Positions 8,871 through 18,892 of a DNA stretch of 64,000 nt are shown in pieces; position 1 is the stretch's first letter, and the number at the start of each line of letters is the position of its first letter. The stretch spans positions 6,487,501-6,551,500 of the forward strand of contig NZ_CP033334.1 in the NCBI RefSeq assembly GCF_013170705.1. The letters are read 5' to 3'. The DNA is from Mesorhizobium loti. Its GTDB lineage: Bacteria; Pseudomonadota; Alphaproteobacteria; Rhizobiales; Rhizobiaceae. A model generated the notes under the pieces. The model was not told the DNA's origin. It saw nothing but the letters and a program-made list of their open reading frames with translations, and did not search any database. A program made the translations under genes and the position numbers.

Positions 8871-9641
8871 CTACCAACAGGTATAGCCGCCATCTACTAA
8901 CAGTATCGTTCCTGTTATATAACTTGATGCATCGCTCGCCAGAAATTGAACCGCGCATGCGATCTCGTGAGGCTGGCCAAAGCGGCCCATCGGTGTCTGG
9001 TCGGCCCATTTATTGATCACTTCTTCGGGGTACTTGTCGGTCATCTCAGATCGTACGAACCCAGGGGCAACTGCGTTTACGCGAACGCCGGACCTTGCCC
9101 ATTCGCACGCAAGTGTCTTAGTCACCATGTTCACCCCTGCCTTGCTCGCATTGTAAGCTGTCACTACCGATTGTTGTCGGGTAACGATCTCACCGCACAT
9201 GGAACTGACATTCACAATCGTCCCAGAACCGCGTTCCGCCATTAGCGAACCGAAGGTCCGGCTGCAGTAGAACACACCGTCCAAATTGACGGAGAGCACC
9301 GCGTGCCAATCCTCATCGGTAGTCTCGTTGGTCGGCGCGGCACGAGACACGCCGGCATTGTTGACAAGGATATCGGGACAAAGGCCGATTTTGCCCGCGA
9401 GATTGCGGATCGCCTGTGAATCGGTGACGTCGAGTTGATAAACCTGCGGCTTGACGGGGAAGTGATCTGCGGCCTCGGCGAGTCGGATACCGTCGGCGTC
9501 GGTCAGAATTATCTCGGCACCGGCTTGTTGCAGGACACGGCCGATCTGCAAGCCGATACCACGCCCTCCACCGGTCACAAGCGCGATTTTCCCGGCCAGG
9601 TCAAACTGGCTGTGAAAAGTTTTGCTTTCAATCGGCGGCAT
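8871..9641 (-). CDS. Short-chain dehydrogenase/reductase (SDR 2, FabG-like)
   Basis: A classical SDR of about 256 residues from the preferred start at 9641, which has AGGAGA just upstream; an in-frame extension to 9737 lacks such support. The cofactor motif TGGGRGIG is near residue 22, NNAG near 95, and the catalytic tyrosine and lysine are in YNASK. It ends with the usual ITGTILLVDGGY. It lies downstream of proW-proV on the same strand, with a gap of about 110 bp, and converges on SDR 1. It probably acts on the transported amine or its degradation product; this is inferred from position only. Confidence 0.85.
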   Translation of the reverse strand: MPPIESKTFHSQFDLAGKIALVTGGGRGIGLQIGRVLQQAGAEIILTDADGIRLAEAADHFPVKPQVYQLDVTDSQAIRNLAGKIGLCPDILVNNAGVSRAAPTNETTDEDWHAVLSVNLDGVFYCSRTFGSLMAERGSGTIVNVSSMCGEIVTRQQSVVTAYNASKAGVNMVTKTLACEWARSGVRVNAVAPGFVRSEMTDKYPEEVINKWADQTPMGRFGQPHEIACAVQFLASDASSYITGTILLVDGGYTCW

Positions 9642-9751
9642 TGCTGTCTCCTGGGGATATCGTTGGACTCGCTGAATGCATCGATCACAACACAAAGGGC
9701 GCAATTCAGCGTCGCCGGCGGCTTTTAACGCGGTCAAGTTGGAGTAACCGC

Positions 9752-10780
9752 TCAGCCTCGGATTCCAAGAAGAAGGTCACGACGCGAAATTGTGCCCACC
9801 GGCCGATTGTCGTCCATCACCGTAATGTCCCCATCATGATGGGTTGCGAGATCGATAATGGCACCGATTTTATCGGTAGCTGCCACCGTAGCACCGTTAT
9901 GAGGCGTCATGACCGCATCGTTCGGAATCGGTTTCATAATCTTGCGAGCGGTTACCAGTTCAAGTCTTGAGATTCCCTTCACAAAGTCCGCCACGTACTC
10001 GTCCGCGGGATCTGTAATAATTTCCTCCGGAGTCCCGACCTGGACGAACCTTCCGTCCTTCATGATTGCGATATGAGTGCCGAGTCGAATCGCTTCGTCG
10101 AGATCGTGAGTGATGAAGATGGTCGTCTTTTTGACAACCTTGGAGAGTTCCAGGAACTGTTGCTGGAGTTGCCGGCGGATCAACGGATCGAGAGCTGAGA
10201 ATGGTTCATCCATCAAAAGGATCTCTGGATCTGCCGCCATGGCCCGCGCCAAACCGACGCGCTGTTTCATGCCGCCCGACAGCTCATCCGGAAACCGTGA
10301 AGCCCATTCCTCCAAGCCCACGAGCTCAAGCTTTTCTTTCGCCGTCTGGATACGTTGAACTTTACTCACGCCGCGCAACTCCAGGCTTAGAGCGACATTG
10401 TCCTGAACGCTGCGATGAGGCAACAACGCCATGTTCTGAAACACCATCCCCACGCTCGTCGAGCGCAAGGCGCGGAGATCAGAGTTACTCAATGCACCTA
10501 CGTTGCGGCCAGCCACGACAATCTCGCCGTCAGTAGGCTCGACCAAACGGTTGATGTGTCTAATCAAGGTCGACTTGCCCGATCCTGATAGACCCATTAT
10601 GCAGAATATTTCACCCTCACCGACTGAGAACGAAACATCGGCAACTGCCGTAACCGCGCCGTACCGCTTCAACACATCGGACTTGGAGAGTCCTTGTTCT
10701 CGGATGGCCTGAAGGGCTTCGTTCGCCTTGTTCCCGAAGATCTTCCAAATACCGGAACACTGAACGACTGGCTTGCTCAT
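9752..10780 (-). CDS. proV: Glycine betaine/proline ABC transporter ATP-binding protein
   Basis: A 342-residue ATPase of the ProV/OpuAA family driving uptake with ProW and ProX. Walker A is GLSGSGKST near residue 70, the signature LSGGMKQRVGLARAM near 170, and Walker B ILLMDEPFSAL near 192. A long N-terminal extension (IWKIFGNKANEALQAIREQG) and a C-terminal CBS-like region (about residues 275-342) are typical of ProV, where the CBS part senses ionic strength. The C-terminal region is shorter than in E. coli ProV. It starts 11 bp after the proW stop, so the pair forms an operon. Confidence 0.92.
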   Translation of the reverse strand: MSKPVVQCSGIWKIFGNKANEALQAIREQGLSKSDVLKRYGAVTAVADVSFSVGEGEIFCIMGLSGSGKSTLIRHINRLVEPTDGEIVVAGRNVGALSNSDLRALRSTSVGMVFQNMALLPHRSVQDNVALSLELRGVSKVQRIQTAKEKLELVGLEEWASRFPDELSGGMKQRVGLARAMAADPEILLMDEPFSALDPLIRRQLQQQFLELSKVVKKTTIFITHDLDEAIRLGTHIAIMKDGRFVQVGTPEEIITDPADEYVADFVKGISRLELVTARKIMKPIPNDAVMTPHNGATVAATDKIGAIIDLATHHDGDITVMDDNRPVGTISRRDLLLGIRG

Positions 10781-10791
10781 TGGATACCTTT

Positions 10792-11754
10792 TTATTCAGA
10801 TCCAGCTGCCAGTCGCTGACTAGGAGACGCCCGAAGGAGTCGCATCGCGTACCGAATAGCTGCAACTGGGCCGTGCGCCCAGATCTCCCCGGGACGCTTT
10901 CGAGGCTGGGCGAGCGCTTGTGTGATCCGATCGAGAATGATCGCCAGGGCGACAATGCCGAGACCCCCGATGCTGGCGAGCCCAACGTCGAGACGGCCAA
11001 TGCCACGAAGCACCATCTGGCCCAGTCCTCCAACTGCGATCATCGAGGCGATTACCACCATCGAAAGTGACATCATCAGCGTTTGATTGACACCTGCCAT
11101 GATTGTCGGCAGCGCCAGAGGGAGTTGGGCTTTCCACAGCAATTGACGATCCGTCGCGCCAAAAGCACGCATGGCTTCGTTGACTTCTTCTGGCACCTGA
11201 CGGATGCCCAGATAAGTCAAACGGATGACTGGAGCGACCGCGAAAATCACGGTGACAATCACGCCCGGCACGTTGCCGATGCCGAACAGCATGACAATGG
11301 GAACGAGATAAACGAAAGCTGGGATTGTTTGCATTCCGTCAAGTATCGGCCTGAGAATCGCGTACAATAACTCAGATCTGGTCGACAGGACTCCGAGAGG
11401 GATCCCAATGACCAAAGAAAAGATCAACGCAGTCAGCACGATAGATAGTGTGGTCATCGTTTCCGGCCAGGCACCGATAAAGCCTACAAAGAAAAGAATG
11501 GCTGCAAGCGTGGCAGCAAGGCGCCAGTTCGAGAGCTGCCAGGTCAGCAGCATAATAACGAGGATCACCAGCGTCGGCGGTGCCGAAGTCATGAAATTGG
11601 TGAGCGACTGCAAGACTGTGTCGAACGGCGCTTTGACCGTCTGGAAGAAGGGTCGATAGTTTTCGACCATCCAGCGCAATCCCTCGCTTACCCACGATGC
11701 GAGTGGCAATTTCCCACAATCAAACGGGTTCAAAAAGCCACATCCGTTCATCAT
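10792..11754 (-). CDS. proW: Glycine betaine/proline ABC transporter permease
   Basis: A 320-residue inner-membrane permease of the ProW/OpuAB family. Several hydrophobic segments span about residues 55-280. The binding-protein-dependent transport signature with EAMRAFGATDRQLLWKAQLP (the loop that contacts the ATPase) is near residue 190. The N-terminus CGFLNPFDCGKLPLASWV is typical of ProW before the first membrane helix. It is the first gene of the proW-proV unit, with GGGGA ahead of the start. Confidence 0.92.
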   Translation of the reverse strand: MMNGCGFLNPFDCGKLPLASWVSEGLRWMVENYRPFFQTVKAPFDTVLQSLTNFMTSAPPTLVILVIMLLTWQLSNWRLAATLAAILFFVGFIGAWPETMTTLSIVLTALIFSLVIGIPLGVLSTRSELLYAILRPILDGMQTIPAFVYLVPIVMLFGIGNVPGVIVTVIFAVAPVIRLTYLGIRQVPEEVNEAMRAFGATDRQLLWKAQLPLALPTIMAGVNQTLMMSLSMVVIASMIAVGGLGQMVLRGIGRLDVGLASIGGLGIVALAIILDRITQALAQPRKRPGEIWAHGPVAAIRYAMRLLRASPSQRLAAGSE

Positions 11755-12194
11755 AGTTCCCCATTGTATTCGTGAACTGGCTCGCTGTAAAAGGTAACAT
11801 GACTTCCCCTAAGGAGGGGTCGCAAAAAAGTAGCGTGACGGATGACTTTATTTCGGCAGATGTCACGATCAAACTTGGTCAGCGCCGCGACCCGAAGGGC
11901 ATTCTCTGCCAAGCACTTAATGGCGTCCGAAGCTCATTCGAATGAATGCATAATGGTAGCGTCCGATCCCAGTAGGTGTCAAATAAGCCGCAGTGACGGC
12001 TCGACGTCGTAAGCTGCCGTATAAGCACGAACGACCTAAAGGTGAAGTGACCCGCCCCATCGTTCATTCGTTGGAGAGGCGTCGAAGCTGGCTACTCGTT
12101 CGTTATTCCCTCGATCCTACTCGTTGACATCAGCGACGAAGCCGAGGCGAGAGCGTAACAACTGGAAGTTGGCGGTTGGCAGCTTCCGCTTTTG
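11755..12194. other. Intergenic region upstream of proW
   Basis: About 440 bp between proW and SDR 3. No coding region is supported on either strand. It should contain the proW-proV promoter. No sigma-54, nod-box or clear terminator signal was recognised. Confidence 0.5.
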
Positions 12195-12965
12195 TCACGC
12201 GACCGGCAGCGGAAGCTTTTTCGTACGACCGCCGTCGATGACGTAGACTTGCCCGGTTACGAAGGCACTTTCTTCGGAAGCAAGCCAGACGGCGAGATTG
12301 CCAACGTCTTTCGGTTCGCCTAGGCGTCCGACCGGATGCATAATTAGGAGTTCCCTCCGGAATCGGTCCTTATCCGGCATGCTGTCGATGTAAAGCTCGC
12401 TCAAATCGGAATTGATCCAGCCCGGTGCAATGGCGTTGCAGCGGATGCCTTCGTGCCCGTGGTCGACGGCGACAGCTGCGGTGAAGCCATGAACGCCCGC
12501 TTTCGAGGCTGAGTAGGCGGGGTGTCCTGGATTGGAAGCCAGACCTTCGATCGAGCCTATGTTGATGATGCTCGCACCGGACCGCTTGCGAAGATGCGGC
12601 AGCGCCGCCTTCGTCAGCAGGAATGGGGCCTTGAGATTGATATCCATCATCTGGTCCCAATCCGCCTCGGTCATCTCATCGAGCGTCTTCTCGAACATGA
12701 TCCCGGCGTTGTTGACAAGGATGTCGAGGCCGCCGAACCGCTCGACGACGGCCTGCACAGCCGAAGCGATCTGGTCAGAGTTCGAAAGATCCGCTTTCAT
12801 ATAGATGATGCTCTCGTTGAGCATCTTCTCTTGAGGCTCGTTCCTCTGCACGATGGCCACTTTTGCCCCTTCCTCGGCAAAGCGCTGGGTGATGCCTCCT
12901 CCGATGCCGCGTCCCCCGCCAGTGATGATTGCAATCTTGCCTGCCAGTTTGTCAGCCATGATCAT
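12195..12965 (-). CDS. Short-chain dehydrogenase/reductase (SDR 3)
   Basis: A classical SDR of about 256 residues. TGGGRGIG near residue 15 binds the cofactor, NNAG is near 90, and the catalytic motif is YSASK near 155. The segment SIEGLASNPGHPAY and the C-terminal VIDGGRTKKLPLP closely resemble SDR 4 at 35051-35779, so the two are paralogues from the duplicated gene set. The start at 12965 (MIMADKLAGK) fits the family; an upstream extension to 13022 is possible but unsupported. It stands alone between proW and the LysR gene. Confidence 0.85.
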   Translation of the reverse strand: MIMADKLAGKIAIITGGGRGIGGGITQRFAEEGAKVAIVQRNEPQEKMLNESIIYMKADLSNSDQIASAVQAVVERFGGLDILVNNAGIMFEKTLDEMTEADWDQMMDINLKAPFLLTKAALPHLRKRSGASIINIGSIEGLASNPGHPAYSASKAGVHGFTAAVAVDHGHEGIRCNAIAPGWINSDLSELYIDSMPDKDRFRRELLIMHPVGRLGEPKDVGNLAVWLASEESAFVTGQVYVIDGGRTKKLPLPVA

Positions 12966-13465
12966 GCCTGGGGATGTTGACGGCGGTCCAAGATGTCGGG
13001 TTTGAATGTCGTATCCATGCAAAGCGTTGCGATGGGCCTATTCCTGAGCTCGCCACTCTTGCTCCAGCCTCTACTCTCGGCTCCATTGGTTTCGGCCTCT
13101 AGCCTTCGGCGACCACGGGCGTCGCAGCAGTTTGTTGTGAATGTAGATGCGATTTTTTTCGATGCGATACTCCACGCCAACCTTATTTCCTGAATGGGTG
13201 CGGAAGACCAGTGGTTTTCCCTGCAAAAGACTCACCCCCTTGTTGAGTTGCGCGGCGCCCTCGACCGCGTCGGGCGTTGATTGAAGGCCGTAGCAGATCG
13301 CGAAGGCTAGTTGGCCGCGTTCCGCTGTTCCGCCGTAAATGATTGGGACGCAGCCAAAATCGGCTGGACCACACGACCGGATGCCTGCAATGCTTTCCGG
13401 TCATGTTGAGCATCTCTTGCTCACGGCGTCGCGGCGCGCAATTATCGAAGTATTTGGAGTTCGAA

Positions 13466-14377
13466 ATGGTTCGCCGCTTTTACGATCTGCCGTCCTTGAC
13501 CGCCCTGGCGGTTTTTGAGGCGTCTGCGCGACACCTGTCATTCAAATTGGCTGCCGCGGAACTGAACGTTACCCCCGGCGCCGTCAGCCGACAAATTAAA
13601 GCCATTGAGGACGAGATCGGCGTTCCTCTATTCGTGCGGCTTGGGACCGGTGTGATGCTCACCAGTGCTGGCGAAGACCTATATGCCGTGCTGGCAAGTG
13701 GATTTTCCAAGGCCTCCGAAGTTGTCAGAACCGTGAAACGCGGCGATCGCTCCAAGAATGTGACCGTCGCCTGCTCGGATGCATTTGGATCAATGTGGTT
13801 GATACCGCGTATGCCGGGCTTCTGGACGCGCTACCCTGATGTCGCGGTCGATCATCTTATCTCTGACAATTCGCGAGATTACCGCCGCGCCGAAGTGGAT
13901 TTGCGCATCCGGTATGGGTTTGGTTCATGGTCCGACGAAACGACGGAACCGCTTTTCGACGATGTCATTTATCCGGTTTGTGGCCCGGGCTTCGCCCAGG
14001 TGCATAGGGACGCGACGGCTGAATCGTTGCCGGAACTTCCGCTACTGCACGTTAATTGGGTTGATCCTGAATGGGCGGACTGGGACGAAGTTCTGCGTCG
14101 TGCAGGAATTCCTCACGGAGCACCCCGGGGCCGTAGGTTCGGCAAGTTCTTCGTGACCCTGCAGGCTGCCCAAGCCGATCAGGGTGTCGCCGTTGGTTGG
14201 CACCGGCTGGTCCGGTCGCTGATAGAAGAGGGTAAACTGGTCAGGATTACCGATCTCGAGTTGCCTGCTCCCGGAGGATATCATCTAACCTGGAACGACA
14301 ATCGAACCTTGTCGCCTGCGGCCGAACTATTTCGGAAATGGTTGAGAGAGGTCGCAACCGAAGAGCGGACCACTTGA
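13466..14377 (+). CDS. LysR-family regulator (GcvA-like), copy 1
   Basis: A 303-residue LysR-type transcriptional regulator. The N-terminal winged helix-turn-helix spans about residues 8-65 (LTALAVFEASARHLSFKLAA, then TPGAVSRQIKAIED), and the rest is the effector-binding domain. The start at 13466 has TTGGAG upstream and matches the length of the paralogue at 30343-31254 exactly; a longer frame back to 13343 is unlikely. It converges on the amine-oxidoreductase operon with only 8 bp between stops and may regulate it or the betaine genes. Effector unknown. Confidence 0.88.
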   Translation: MVRRFYDLPSLTALAVFEASARHLSFKLAAAELNVTPGAVSRQIKAIEDEIGVPLFVRLGTGVMLTSAGEDLYAVLASGFSKASEVVRTVKRGDRSKNVTVACSDAFGSMWLIPRMPGFWTRYPDVAVDHLISDNSRDYRRAEVDLRIRYGFGSWSDETTEPLFDDVIYPVCGPGFAQVHRDATAESLPELPLLHVNWVDPEWADWDEVLRRAGIPHGAPRGRRFGKFFVTLQAAQADQGVAVGWHRLVRSLIEEGKLVRITDLELPAPGGYHLTWNDNRTLSPAAELFRKWLREVATEERTT

Positions 14378-14385
14378 TTGCTAGT

Positions 14386-15708
14386 CTAGAACTCCCTGCC
14401 GGCGCGCTTCTGCATTGCCCACAACTTCAGCGGCGCTCCGATCGACATCAACGGTTCTGGATAAAGCCGAACCGGGGCTGGCTCGTTCAGGGCGTCTGCA
14501 ACCATTGGGTGATTGCTGCCAGCGGCTAAGTCGGCAGCCAGCATCCCGTAAAGGGTGCCCTGCACCGTTCCCAAGCCGTTGCAACACCCGGCGACGAACA
14601 CCCTCTCCTCAACTTCGCCGAAGGCGGGCGCGGAATTGAGGGACAGACACAAGTGCCCTCCCCATCGAAACTCCATTGGTATTTGGCCTAGCATCGGAAA
14701 CCGGGCCCGGAATGATCGATCGTGAACAGCGCCGATCCGACGGACCTGCTTCTCGTTGGTGGACATGTCCGGGTTGTACGTGAAGGTGTTTCGGACGACG
14801 ATCCGATCGCCGATCCTTCGGATGGTTGATCCCATTGGGTCGGCCGGGATCAAGCCCCAATGCGGCTCACCACCCAGCGCTGCCTGTTCGCTCTTGGAGA
14901 GGGCTCTTGTCATGCTGGCGTAGGTGAACACATGCAGCAGGCGTTTCTTGAAGAAACCAAAGCTTTCCAGATGACCGTTTACGGTGAGGATAAGACGCGG
15001 CGCGGATATCTCGCCCTCGGTCGTCGTCACGGTATGCAGTTTGCCAGTCTGCAAAGATGTTACCGGTGAATTCTCGAATATCTTGACACGGCTTGACAAA
15101 CCTTCGGCGATTCCGCGGACGAGGCCGGCCGGCTGAGCCATTGCCGTTCCCGGTGTGAACGTGCCGCCAACGAAGAAGTCGGTTCCGGTGATCTTCTTCA
15201 ACACGGGGCCGTCGAGACGTTCGAACGGCTCGCCAAGGCTGGTCAGGTGACTTTCGAAATCGCGCAGTACGGTGAGGCCGTGATCAGTTGCAGCGCCATG
15301 GAACTTTCCGGCCCGAACGAAGAAGCCCTGTAATCCGTATTCATCTGCCGCCGAAGCCGAGAACTCAATCGCAGCGCGGTTCATGCGAATGCGCTTGCGG
15401 TCGTGGTCCTGGCTTCCGCCATAATTCTCGCCGCCAAGTTCGTGCGGCAGGTCGATCATGAACCCCGAGTTCCGGCCGGCAGCACCCCAGCCGACACGCT
15501 GGGCATCGACCACCACTATGCGCTCGTTCGGCACCAATTGTGACAAGCGCCGCGCGGCCGCCATGCCAGCAAACCCAGCTCCTACAATGAGCCAGTCTGC
15601 TTTGTGACGGCCGCGCAGCACCTCTGGTGCCTTGGGAGGCGGCAGAATACCGTACCAGCCCGACAAGGATGTGTCGGCAGGCGTGCGGACAGCCTCATGA
15701 TCGCTCAT
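14386..15708 (-). CDS. FAD-dependent amine oxidoreductase (DadA/PuuB-like)
   Basis: A 440-residue flavoprotein of the DAO family, like gamma-glutamylputrescine oxidase and sarcosine or D-amino acid dehydrogenases, which oxidise a secondary or primary amine to an imine and then an aldehyde. The family start GWYGILPPP is followed by the FAD motif VGAGFAGMAAARRL near residue 38. The C-terminal FRWGGHLCLSLNSAPAFGEV and GCCNGLGTV segments complete the FAD site. The start at 15708 lies 13 bp after the ALDH stop. Order in the operon is DapA-like, ALDH, this gene. N-terminal remnants of close relatives occur at about 29150-29330 and 35795-35885. Confidence 0.86.
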   Translation of the reverse strand: MSDHEAVRTPADTSLSGWYGILPPPKAPEVLRGRHKADWLIVGAGFAGMAAARRLSQLVPNERIVVVDAQRVGWGAAGRNSGFMIDLPHELGGENYGGSQDHDRKRIRMNRAAIEFSASAADEYGLQGFFVRAGKFHGAATDHGLTVLRDFESHLTSLGEPFERLDGPVLKKITGTDFFVGGTFTPGTAMAQPAGLVRGIAEGLSSRVKIFENSPVTSLQTGKLHTVTTTEGEISAPRLILTVNGHLESFGFFKKRLLHVFTYASMTRALSKSEQAALGGEPHWGLIPADPMGSTIRRIGDRIVVRNTFTYNPDMSTNEKQVRRIGAVHDRSFRARFPMLGQIPMEFRWGGHLCLSLNSAPAFGEVEERVFVAGCCNGLGTVQGTLYGMLAADLAAGSNHPMVADALNEPAPVRLYPEPLMSIGAPLKLWAMQKRAGREF

Positions 15709-15721
15709 CAGCGCGACCAGG

Positions 15722-17248
15722 CTAGTCCACGGAACGCGAGACCTTCGGGTCGGAAATGTCCGCCCAGATGGTCTTGAGTTCGGTGTATTGGTCGTGTGCG
15801 TGCAGCGACTTGTCCCGCCCGCCAAAGCCCGAATGCTTGAAACCGCCAAAGGGCGTAGAGACGTCTCCTTCGCCGTAGCAATTGATGGTCACCGTCCCGG
15901 CGCGAATGTCCCTCGCCATGCGATGTGCCTTGCCGAGATTGCCGGTAAAGATGGACGCTGCAAGCCCGTATTGGGTATCGTTGGCGACCCTAAGCGCCTC
16001 GTCAGCGTTGGCTACCTTGATGACCGAGAGTACAGGTCCGAAAATCTCTTCCCGCGCAATCGCCATTTCGGGAGTGACATCGTCGAATATGGTCGGCTCG
16101 ATGAAATAACCTTTGCCGTGCTTATGGGCATTTCCGCCCGTCACGATCCTGGCGCCTTCCGCGCGGCCCTTCTTGATGTAGCCCATGATGCGGTCGAACT
16201 GTTCCTTCGACACGATGGCGCCCAGCCTATTGCCCGGATCTAATGGCTCGCCCAATGGCCACTCCTTGAGCTTGTGGAGGACGGTCTCCACCAACCGGTC
16301 CTTGATCTTCTCATGGACGATCAGGCGGGAATTGGATGAGCAGTTCTCGCCCATGTTCCAGAAGACACCCTGAGTGACATGCTGTGCGACAACATCAAGG
16401 TTCTCGGCGTCATCGAGCACGATACACGGATTCTTTCCCCCACATTCAAGCACGATCCGCTTGAGGTTGGATTTGGCGGAATATTCCAGGAATTTTCGGC
16501 CGACATCTGTCGAGCCGGTGAAAGCGACCATGTCGATATCCGGATGCATACCAAGCGCCTTCCCGGTCACTTCGCCCGGACCGGTGACGATCTGCAGGAC
16601 GCCCGGCGGCAACCCGGCCTCGTGCGCCAGTTCAGCAATCCGCAATGTTGACATGCTTGTTTGCTCGGCCGGCTTGACGATGACGGAGTTGCCGGTCGCA
16701 AGAGCCGGCCCGATCTTCCAGGCCAGCATCAGGATCGGGAAATTCCAGGGCAGAACGCAGGCGACCACGCCAAGCGGCTGGCGCACGATCATCGACACGA
16801 CGTCGTCGCCTGAAGGCGACGTCTGGCCGTAGAGCTTGTCAGTGGCTTCCGCGTGCCATTCCATGCAATGCAGCGCCTCGGGGATATCAATAGTCTCGAC
16901 GTCATAGATTGGCTTGCCGCTTTCGAGCGTCTCAAGCACCGCAAGCTCATGGGCGTTCCGCTCCATCAATTTCACGAGCCGCCGCAGAACACGCTTGCGC
17001 TCGCTGGGATGGGCCCGCGACCATGCGCCTGATTCAAACGCCAATCGTGCCTTCTCGACAGAGAGATCGACGTCAACTTGGCCGCAAGAGGCAATCTTGG
17101 CGATGACCTGCCCCGTCGCCGGATTGATGGTCTCGAAAGTATCCCCAGATTGTGCCGCCCGCACCTTGCCGTCGATCACCGCATTGGTCGGCAGTGGCAG
17201 GCTTTCCGCCAGGTTCTGGTACTCATCACGCGTTAATAGCGATGACAT
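15722..17248 (-). CDS. Aldehyde dehydrogenase (PuuC/betaine-aldehyde dehydrogenase-like)
   Basis: A 508-residue NAD(P)-dependent aldehyde dehydrogenase. The catalytic glutamate lies in VLECGGKNPCIV near residue 270 and the catalytic cysteine in NMGENCSSNSRL near residue 305. The cofactor loop FTGSTDVGRKF is near 245. Together with the downstream amine oxidoreductase it would convert an amine-derived aldehyde to the acid. Its start overlaps the end of the DapA-like gene by 23 bp, so the operon is tightly coupled. Family membership is secure; substrate is inferred only from neighbours. Confidence 0.9.
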   Translation of the reverse strand: MSSLLTRDEYQNLAESLPLPTNAVIDGKVRAAQSGDTFETINPATGQVIAKIASCGQVDVDLSVEKARLAFESGAWSRAHPSERKRVLRRLVKLMERNAHELAVLETLESGKPIYDVETIDIPEALHCMEWHAEATDKLYGQTSPSGDDVVSMIVRQPLGVVACVLPWNFPILMLAWKIGPALATGNSVIVKPAEQTSMSTLRIAELAHEAGLPPGVLQIVTGPGEVTGKALGMHPDIDMVAFTGSTDVGRKFLEYSAKSNLKRIVLECGGKNPCIVLDDAENLDVVAQHVTQGVFWNMGENCSSNSRLIVHEKIKDRLVETVLHKLKEWPLGEPLDPGNRLGAIVSKEQFDRIMGYIKKGRAEGARIVTGGNAHKHGKGYFIEPTIFDDVTPEMAIAREEIFGPVLSVIKVANADEALRVANDTQYGLAASIFTGNLGKAHRMARDIRAGTVTINCYGEGDVSTPFGGFKHSGFGGRDKSLHAHDQYTELKTIWADISDPKVSRSVD

Positions 17249-18170
17249 TCTCGGAAGCCCTCTTTTGGGATTTTGCGGTGATCGACGCTATGACGGCCTT
17301 AAGGGTGCGGATCGTCGACTCGAGTTCCCGCTTCTGTTCGTCGTCGAGTGCCCGCATCGGCCGGCGCACCGGGCCGGCCGGCAGCCCCGCGAGTTCGCAC
17401 CCGAACTTGATGCTCTGCACGAATTTGCCGCCCTGTTCGAGAAGCCTCATCAGAGGCAGAAGCGCCGACATAATCTGCCGGCCCTTAGTGAAGTTCTTCT
17501 CGATCACGCAGGCTTCGTACAGCGCGAGATGCTCTGACGGCAGGCAGTTGCCGGCACCGCAGACCCACCCTTTTGCGCCCCAGGCGAAGAACTCAAGCGC
17601 CTGATCATCCATACCGCAGAACAGGTCGATGTGCGGATAGTCACGAGCCAGCGCATGCAGCTGGTTCATGCTGCCGCTCGACTCCTTGATGGCGCAGAAA
17701 TTGGAGCTGCGACCGACGCGGTCCAGGAACTCAAGATCCATCATCGTGCCGGTGCGTCCGGGATAGTTGTAGAGCATCACTGGTAGATTGGCGGCCTTGT
17801 CGATCGCAAGCGCGTGATTGGCAAGTTCGAGCTGCGTGGGAACAGCGTAGTACGGCGAGCCGATCAGGATGCCGTCGTACTTCAGGTCCTTTGCAATCAG
17901 CGCATATTCAATGCAGTCCTCAGTGCGAATCGCGCCGACGCCGGCGATCAGGGGCGTCGTCCCCTTCACAAGGCTCCTAGCAAGCTTAAGCAGGCTGACA
18001 CGCTCATCGCGTGACTGGGCGTAGTACTCGCCTGTCGTGCCACCGACAATGATCCCGTGGACGCCAGTCGCGACCAAGTGCTCGACCACGACGCAGAAGC
18101 CGTCACGGTCGATCGATCCGTCCGCGTGAAAGGGCGTTGTGACGGGCGGAATAACGCCTTTGAACGACAT
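17226..18170 (-). CDS. Dihydrodipicolinate synthase/N-acetylneuraminate lyase family aldolase
   Basis: A 314-residue class I aldolase of the DapA/NanA family. The Schiff-base lysine is in CAIKESSG near residue 168 and the proton-relay tyrosine in LYNYPGRTG near residue 140. GGTTGEYYAQSRDER near residue 48 is the family's pyruvate-binding loop. The start at 18170 (MSFKGVIPPVTTPF) fits the family; an in-frame extension to 18296 does not. As first gene of an operon with ALDH and an amine oxidoreductase it resembles hydroxyproline-type pathways, where a DapA-like deaminase feeds an ALDH, but this is an inference. True lysine biosynthesis is unlikely in this setting. Confidence 0.87.
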   Translation of the reverse strand: MSFKGVIPPVTTPFHADGSIDRDGFCVVVEHLVATGVHGIIVGGTTGEYYAQSRDERVSLLKLARSLVKGTTPLIAGVGAIRTEDCIEYALIAKDLKYDGILIGSPYYAVPTQLELANHALAIDKAANLPVMLYNYPGRTGTMMDLEFLDRVGRSSNFCAIKESSGSMNQLHALARDYPHIDLFCGMDDQALEFFAWGAKGWVCGAGNCLPSEHLALYEACVIEKNFTKGRQIMSALLPLMRLLEQGGKFVQSIKFGCELAGLPAGPVRRPMRALDDEQKRELESTIRTLKAVIASITAKSQKRASENVIAINA

Positions 18171-18880
18171 CAGCCTGACTCCAATTTGGCTTCCGACGTC
18201 GTTATATGCAAGGATGGTGCACTCAGCAGTCGAAATAAAATCACTCGACAAGCTACTTTTTTGCGAGAGTCCGTCAAGAAAATGAAGGGCGGCCAAAATA
18301 GGGGATGATGGCTACCAAAACAGCTTTTGCGAATTGTCTCCTGTGGAGGGGCTCTCGCGGTGCAATGGATAATTTGCCGCTATTGACGATCCGGCCTATG
18401 GCCGCAGTGGTTCATGTCGATCAGCCATACGGTGATCGGGAGTCGGGCTCCCATTCTGCTTTGCGGGGCAATGACGCCCACGAAATCCCACGAGTTGTCC
18501 CGGCTCCCGATATGACCGGCTCGCCATCACGCTTCATCGCCCTTGCAACTGGTGAACCTCCTGCTCCTTGGGCGCCTTTCTTCATATCACCGGGATCTGG
18601 CTGCGGCGCTGATCGGCGCCTGGTAGGTTTCGTAGCGCGTCATGATCGTCAAGGCCGTGCGCCCGTTCGGTTGGCGCGGCCACCGTGACGAGACGTGCCG
18701 GTTTGCGCGCCGGCATGGCAGACAGATCGCGCATCAACTGAGGTTAGCTGTATCCTCCGCGTCGGACGAGCGAGATCATACCAACCACCAACAAAACCGA
18801 CGCAGGTAGCGGTCACCATTCGCGTGATCTGGCCCATCCATTGTCGGCCTCCCGAGCAGTTCTGATGTGACGTCAGACCG
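18171..18880. other. Intergenic region, no gene recognised
   Basis: About 700 bp between the aldolase start and the first transposase remnant. The proximal part should hold the aldolase operon promoter. The remainder contains only short frames without recognisable domains and is probably worn mobile-element DNA. Confidence 0.45.
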
Positions 18881-18892
18881 TGCAAGGCGCCG

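Noticed and set aside
18305..18688. 127-residue open frame next to the aldolase promoter
   Set aside because: No recognisable motif and it overlaps probable promoter and decayed IS sequence.
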